In this document: positions 60,807-64,000 of the stretch, one piece after another
How the letters are laid out: every line of letters begins with the position of its first letter
Position numbering within the stretch: the first letter of the stretch is position 1
Assembly: GCF_900105585.1 (NCBI RefSeq)
Contig: NZ_FNRT01000002.1
Span: 4,402,001 to 4,466,000, forward strand
Origin: Nocardioides exalbidus
GTDB taxonomy: Bacteria; Actinomycetota; Actinomycetes; Propionibacteriales; Nocardioidaceae
DNA: 64,000 nt
Reading direction: 5' to 3'
Made by a program: the position numbers and the translations under genes
The notes under the pieces: model-generated
What the model was told of the DNA's origin: nothing
Database searches by the model: none
Seen by the model: only the letters and a program-made list of their open reading frames with translations

Positions 60807-62168
60807 TCACAGGACGGCACCCGGGTTGAGGATCCCGGCCGGGTCGAGCGCGTCCTTGACCCGGCGGCTCAGCGCCATCACGTCCTCGCCGAGCTGCTCG
60901 GGCAGCGCGCCCTTCTTCGTCCGGCCGACGCCGTGCTCGCCGGTGATCGTCCCGCCGAGCCGGATCGCCGCGCGCAGGATGTCGTCGAAGGCCAGTCGCG
61001 CCCGCCGCTCGGAGTCGGGGTCCGCGGCGTCGTAGACGATGATCGGATGGGTGTTGCCGTCGCCGGCGTGGGCGACGGTGGGGATCTCGACGTCGTGCTC
61101 GACCGCGATGGCTGCGACCGCGGCGAGCAGGTCCGGCAGCAGCGGGACCGGAGCGCCCACGTCCTCCAGCAGCAGCGCCCCGCGCGCCTCGACGGCGGGG
61201 AAGGCCATCCGCCGTGCCTCGACGAACATCTCCCCCTCAGCCGGGTCGTCGGTCACGACGACCTCGGACGCACCCGCCGCCAGGCAGGCCGCCTCCACCA
61301 CGGCGATCTCCGCGACCCGCGCGTCACCCGGCGCGTCGGACTGCACGACCAGCAGGGCACCTGCGGCGCGATCGAGCCCGCGCGGCGAGAAGTCCTCGAC
61401 CGCGTTGATCGACGCCCGGTCCATCAGCTCCATCATCGACGGCCGCAGCGTGCGTCGTACGTCGACCACGGCCCGCGCCGCGTCGACCACCGAGCCGAAG
61501 GAGGCGACCAGGGTCGCGGGCGGGAGCGGCACCGGGACCAGCCGCAGGATCGCCCTCGTGACGATGCCGAGCGTGCCCTCGGACCCGACGAAGAGCTTGA
61601 GCAGCGAGAGCCCGGCGACGTCCTTGATGCGCTTGCCGCCGAGGGTGACGAGCGTGCCGTCGGCGAGCACGACGTCGAGGCCGAGCACGTAGTCGGTGGT
61701 GACGCCGTACTTCACGCAGCACAGGCCGCCGGCGTTGGTCGCGACGTTGCCGCCGATCGAGCAGATCTCGAAGGACGACGGGTCGGGCGGGTACCAGAGG
61801 CCGTGCTGCCTCGACGCGGCCTTCACCTCGGCGTTGAGGGCGCCCGGCTCGACCACGGCGACCTGGCAGTCGGCGTCGATCTCGATCGCCCGCATCCGCT
61901 CGAGGCTGAGCACGATCCCGCCGTCGACCGCACTGGCGCCGCCCGACAGCCCCGAGCCCGCGCCCCGCGGGACGACGGGCACCCGGTGCCGCGCGGCCCA
62001 CCGGACCGCGGTCTGCACCTGGCCGGCGTCCTCGGCCCGGACCACGGCCACCGGCGTGCCGGCGCCGGTGTCCTTCGACCAGTCGAAGCGGTAGGTGGCG
62101 ACGGTGGCCGGGTCGGTGGCGACCACGCCGGCGGGCAGGGACTCGACGAGCTCAGCGAGCGCTTCCAT
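60807..62168 (-). CDS. glcD: FAD-linked oxidase, GlcD-like (glycolate/lactate dehydrogenase type)
   Basis: 453 residues. PCMH FAD-binding domain (VVPRGAGSGLSGGASAVDGGIVLSLERM, GNVATNAGGLCCVKYG) followed by the FAD-oxidase C-terminal domain with HAGDGNTHP and GEHGVGRTKK. This is the D-2-hydroxyacid dehydrogenase (GlcD) pattern; glyoxylate produced from glycolate would feed the neighbouring aminotransferase. Partner subunits glcE/glcF are absent, so the symbol is approximate and the substrate could be D-lactate or another 2-hydroxyacid. Start ATG 62168. Confidence 0.88.
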   Translation of the reverse strand: MEALAELVESLPAGVVATDPATVATYRFDWSKDTGAGTPVAVVRAEDAGQVQTAVRWAARHRVPVVPRGAGSGLSGGASAVDGGIVLSLERMRAIEIDADCQVAVVEPGALNAEVKAASRQHGLWYPPDPSSFEICSIGGNVATNAGGLCCVKYGVTTDYVLGLDVVLADGTLVTLGGKRIKDVAGLSLLKLFVGSEGTLGIVTRAILRLVPVPLPPATLVASFGSVVDAARAVVDVRRTLRPSMMELMDRASINAVEDFSPRGLDRAAGALLVVQSDAPGDARVAEIAVVEAACLAAGASEVVVTDDPAEGEMFVEARRMAFPAVEARGALLLEDVGAPVPLLPDLLAAVAAIAVEHDVEIPTVAHAGDGNTHPIIVYDAADPDSERRARLAFDDILRAAIRLGGTITGEHGVGRTKKGALPEQLGEDVMALSRRVKDALDPAGILNPGAVL

Positions 62169-62188
62169 CCGCCCATCGAACCATCCCG

Positions 62189-63451
62189 CTAGGAGGCAGG
62201 CACTGCGTCCGTGCCGGCGCCCGCGTCGGCGTCGGCGTGCGCGATGTGGCCGAGGGAGCGCCACACCAGCGCCAGCGTCACCCCGGCGCCGACGAACGCG
62301 AACCACCACGGTGCCGTGAGGCCCCAGTAGTGCGCGATCACGCCGCCGAGCAGCGAGCCCACGAGCACCCCACCCTGGACGCAGATCATGTAGACCGAGC
62401 CGACACGCCCCTGCAACTCCCGCGGCACCGCGCGCTGGCGCACGGCCATCGAGAGCGTGCCCCAGACGAAGGCGTAGGCGCCGAAGAAGAACATGAGGGG
62501 GTACGCCGTCCACGGCGTGGTGGTGAGCGCCATCGCGAGGTGGAAGAGCACCTCGGCGAGCAGCACCGCGCGCATCAGCGACGCGAGCGGCACCTTCTTC
62601 TCCAGCCAGCCGTAGGCGAAGGTGCCCACCAGCCCGCCCAGCGCCGACGCCGTCGTCAGCAGGCCGAAACCGGCCTCGCCGATCCCCACCCGCTCCAGGG
62701 CCCAGAGCACCAGCACCGCCCAGGGAGCAGCCCACGTCACGTTGAAGACGACGATGATGAAGGCGAGCGTGCGCACCGGCGGGTTGCCCATCAGCCAGCG
62801 CACGCCCTCCGCGATGTCCTTGCGGATGTGGGTGTCGACGTCCTCGCGGACCGCGCCCGGCGGCGTGCCGATCCGCGACACGAGCACGATGCCGAGGGCG
62901 ATGCAGACGACCGTCACCATGAACGGCAGGGCCATCCCGGCCGCGAAGAGCAGGGCGCCGATCGCGGGGCCGACGAGCTGGTTGCCGGTGATCATGCCGG
63001 CCATGAGGCGTGAGTTGGCGATGCCGAGGTCGCGCTTGTCGACGAGCATCGGCGTGAGCGTGCCGGAGGTCGCGTCGACGAAGGTCTCGGCGGTGCCGAG
63101 GGCGACCATGCCGACGAGGACGATCGCGATGTTGACGTGCCCGGTGACGATCACGACGGACAGGCCCGCGAGCACGAGTCCGCGCACGGCGTTGGCGGTC
63201 ATGATCACGCGCCGCCGGTCGAGCCGGTCGGCGAGCGCCCCGGCGAAGAGCCCGAACATCAGCCACGGCAGGGTCAGGGCCAGCATCGCTCCCGAGACGA
63301 GCACCGGGTTGCGGGTCTGCGAGGCCACGAGCAGCGGGCCTGCCGCGATCATCATGCCGTCGCCGAGGTTGGTCACCCACGACGACCCGACGAGCCAGCG
63401 GAAGCCACGGCCGAGACGGGCCGGGAAGACGGTCTCGACGATCCTGCTCAC
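62189..63451 (-). CDS. MFS transporter, EntS-like exporter
   Basis: 420 residues with twelve predicted transmembrane helices. Resembles the MFS_3/EntS class: N-terminal VTNLGDGMMIAAGPLLVASQTRNP, the loop FAGALADRLDRRRVIM between helices 2 and 3, and RQRAVPRELQGRVGSVYMI in the second half. These export siderophores or drugs; substrate unknown. GTG start; a TAGGCT hexamer lies 9 nt upstream. Separated from glcD by 20 bp, but there is no obvious functional link. Confidence 0.88.
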   Translation of the reverse strand: MSRIVETVFPARLGRGFRWLVGSSWVTNLGDGMMIAAGPLLVASQTRNPVLVSGAMLALTLPWLMFGLFAGALADRLDRRRVIMTANAVRGLVLAGLSVVIVTGHVNIAIVLVGMVALGTAETFVDATSGTLTPMLVDKRDLGIANSRLMAGMITGNQLVGPAIGALLFAAGMALPFMVTVVCIALGIVLVSRIGTPPGAVREDVDTHIRKDIAEGVRWLMGNPPVRTLAFIIVVFNVTWAAPWAVLVLWALERVGIGEAGFGLLTTASALGGLVGTFAYGWLEKKVPLASLMRAVLLAEVLFHLAMALTTTPWTAYPLMFFFGAYAFVWGTLSMAVRQRAVPRELQGRVGSVYMICVQGGVLVGSLLGGVIAHYWGLTAPWWFAFVGAGVTLALVWRSLGHIAHADADAGAGTDAVPAS

Positions 63452-63513
63452 AAGGTCGTGAGCCTACGTGCGCGGCCGTCGCGGTCGCACATCATTAACC
63501 GGTCGGGACCGGG

Positions 63514-63720
63514 TCAGGCGGGCTGCAGGTCCTGGGCGGCGCGAGCGGTCTCGCGCGCCATCTCCCGGGCGGCCGCCTCGAGGCGGTCGTTGTCGGCCTG
63601 GAGGCGGAGGACCATCGACTCGAGGTCCTCGACGCGGCGACGCAGTCGCCGGTTCTCCACCGACATCGCGGGGGTCGTACGCAGCTCGTTGGTCACATGA
63701 CCCATCAGAGCCTTCGCCAT
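63514..63720 (-). CDS. Small coiled-coil protein
   Basis: 68 residues from an ATG with AAAGG 6-7 nt upstream. After MAKALMGHVTNELRTTPAMS, residues ~20-60 form a heptad-rich coiled coil (VENRRLRRRVEDLESMVLRLQADND). Not recognised beyond similarity to short actinobacterial coiled-coil proteins. A start at 63741 in frame lacks a ribosome site. Confidence 0.68.
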   Translation of the reverse strand: MAKALMGHVTNELRTTPAMSVENRRLRRRVEDLESMVLRLQADNDRLEAAAREMARETARAAQDLQPA

Positions 63721-63829
63721 GGGGCGCCTTTCGATGAGCATCTCAGAGGAGGGGCGGTGACCGCGAGGCGGCCGTCTACAAGAGTCCCACCGCGGTCGCG
63801 ACGGGTCAATCCGAGGGTGGGTCCGGGGG

Positions 63830-64000
63830 TCAATGCTGCTTCACGACGCGCGGCGGGCGCTGGCAGCGTGGGCAGAAGTAGGACGAACGGTTCATGAACG
63901 CCACCCGCCGGATCGGCGTGCCGCAGCGTCGGCACGGCTCGCCCTCCTGCCCGTAGGCGTCGAGGGAGCGGTCGAAGTAGCCGGACTCCCCGTTGACGTT
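63830..64000 (-). CDS. Fpg/Nei-family DNA glycosylase, C-terminal zinc finger (5' truncated)
   Basis: The last 56 codons of a gene continuing past the window edge. The residues include GEPCRRCGTPIRRVAFMNRSSYFCPRCQRPPRVVKQ, that is, the C-terminal four-Cys zinc finger of formamidopyrimidine-DNA glycosylase/endonuclease VIII, which binds DNA beside the oxidised base. The order fpg-smc-ftsY-ffh-rpsP is typical of actinobacteria. mutM versus nei cannot be decided from this fragment. Confidence 0.88.
   Translation of the reverse strand, partial: NVNGESGYFDRSLDAYGQEGEPCRRCGTPIRRVAFMNRSSYFCPRCQRPPRVVKQH

Overview
The window is a 64 kb piece of a very GC-rich actinobacterial chromosome. Gene order, frequent GTG/TTG starts and protein signatures (mycothiol-type DinB proteins, DUF2469, a short GlnD paired with GlnK and AmtB, extended tails on bS16 and uS2) point to a Nocardioides-like member of the Propionibacteriales. 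That assignment is inference from remembered protein similarity, not from a database search. I see no rRNA or tRNA gene, CRISPR array, prophage or transposase.

Most of the window is a conserved housekeeping block on the minus strand. Read right to left it runs: fpg/mutM end, smc, ftsY, amtB-glnK-glnD, ffh, rpsP-khpA-rimM-trmD-rplS-lepB-rnhB-DUF2469-yraN-comM-dprA-xerC, rpsB-tsf, pyrH-frr-cdsA, rlmN, dxr-rseP-ispG. These genes cover signal-recognition-particle targeting (ffh, ftsY), chromosome condensation (smc), ammonium uptake and its PII control, ribosome assembly and tRNA modification, protein export (lepB), DNA uptake and recombination, and the MEP isoprenoid pathway. Many adjacent genes overlap by ATGA, GTGA or TGATG, so they are probably translationally coupled.

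Accessory genes sit in the joints of this block. 1-5.7 kb: a circularly permuted ATP-grasp/alpha-E plus transglutaminase cluster. 9.4-17.6 kb: a truncated acyl-CoA-synthetase-like protein, an M1 peptidase, a metallo-beta-lactamase/rhodanese protein, a RIO1 kinase, a DinB-type protein, a LOG protein, a glycosyltransferase and another DinB protein. 34.4-42.1 kb: GNAT, VanW, amidohydrolase, a secreted GH3 glucosidase, a ROK regulator, an NYN protein and an M29 aminopeptidase. 47.9-52.0 kb: two surface-glycan genes ending in an unusual repeat array. 53.2-56.0 kb: methyltransferase, small membrane protein, thioesterase and membrane protein. 59.7-63.7 kb: aminotransferase, glycolate-oxidase-like flavoprotein, MFS exporter and a coiled-coil protein.

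The least ordinary signals are: (i) a 263-bp array of 31-bp units, five forward then four inverted, that contains the stop codons of two convergent genes (51788-52050), and a related 11-bp tandem array starting on the RIO1 stop codon (13946-14033); (ii) a TrmD fused to a GNAT acetyltransferase; (iii) a uS2 with an acidic linker and an extra C-terminal domain; (iv) a fixed TANNNT-N6/7-start geometry upstream of at least thirteen genes, implying leaderless mRNAs, including a divergent pair whose -10 boxes share the same TA; and (v) structured leaders or hairpins at rpsB, rplS and lepB.
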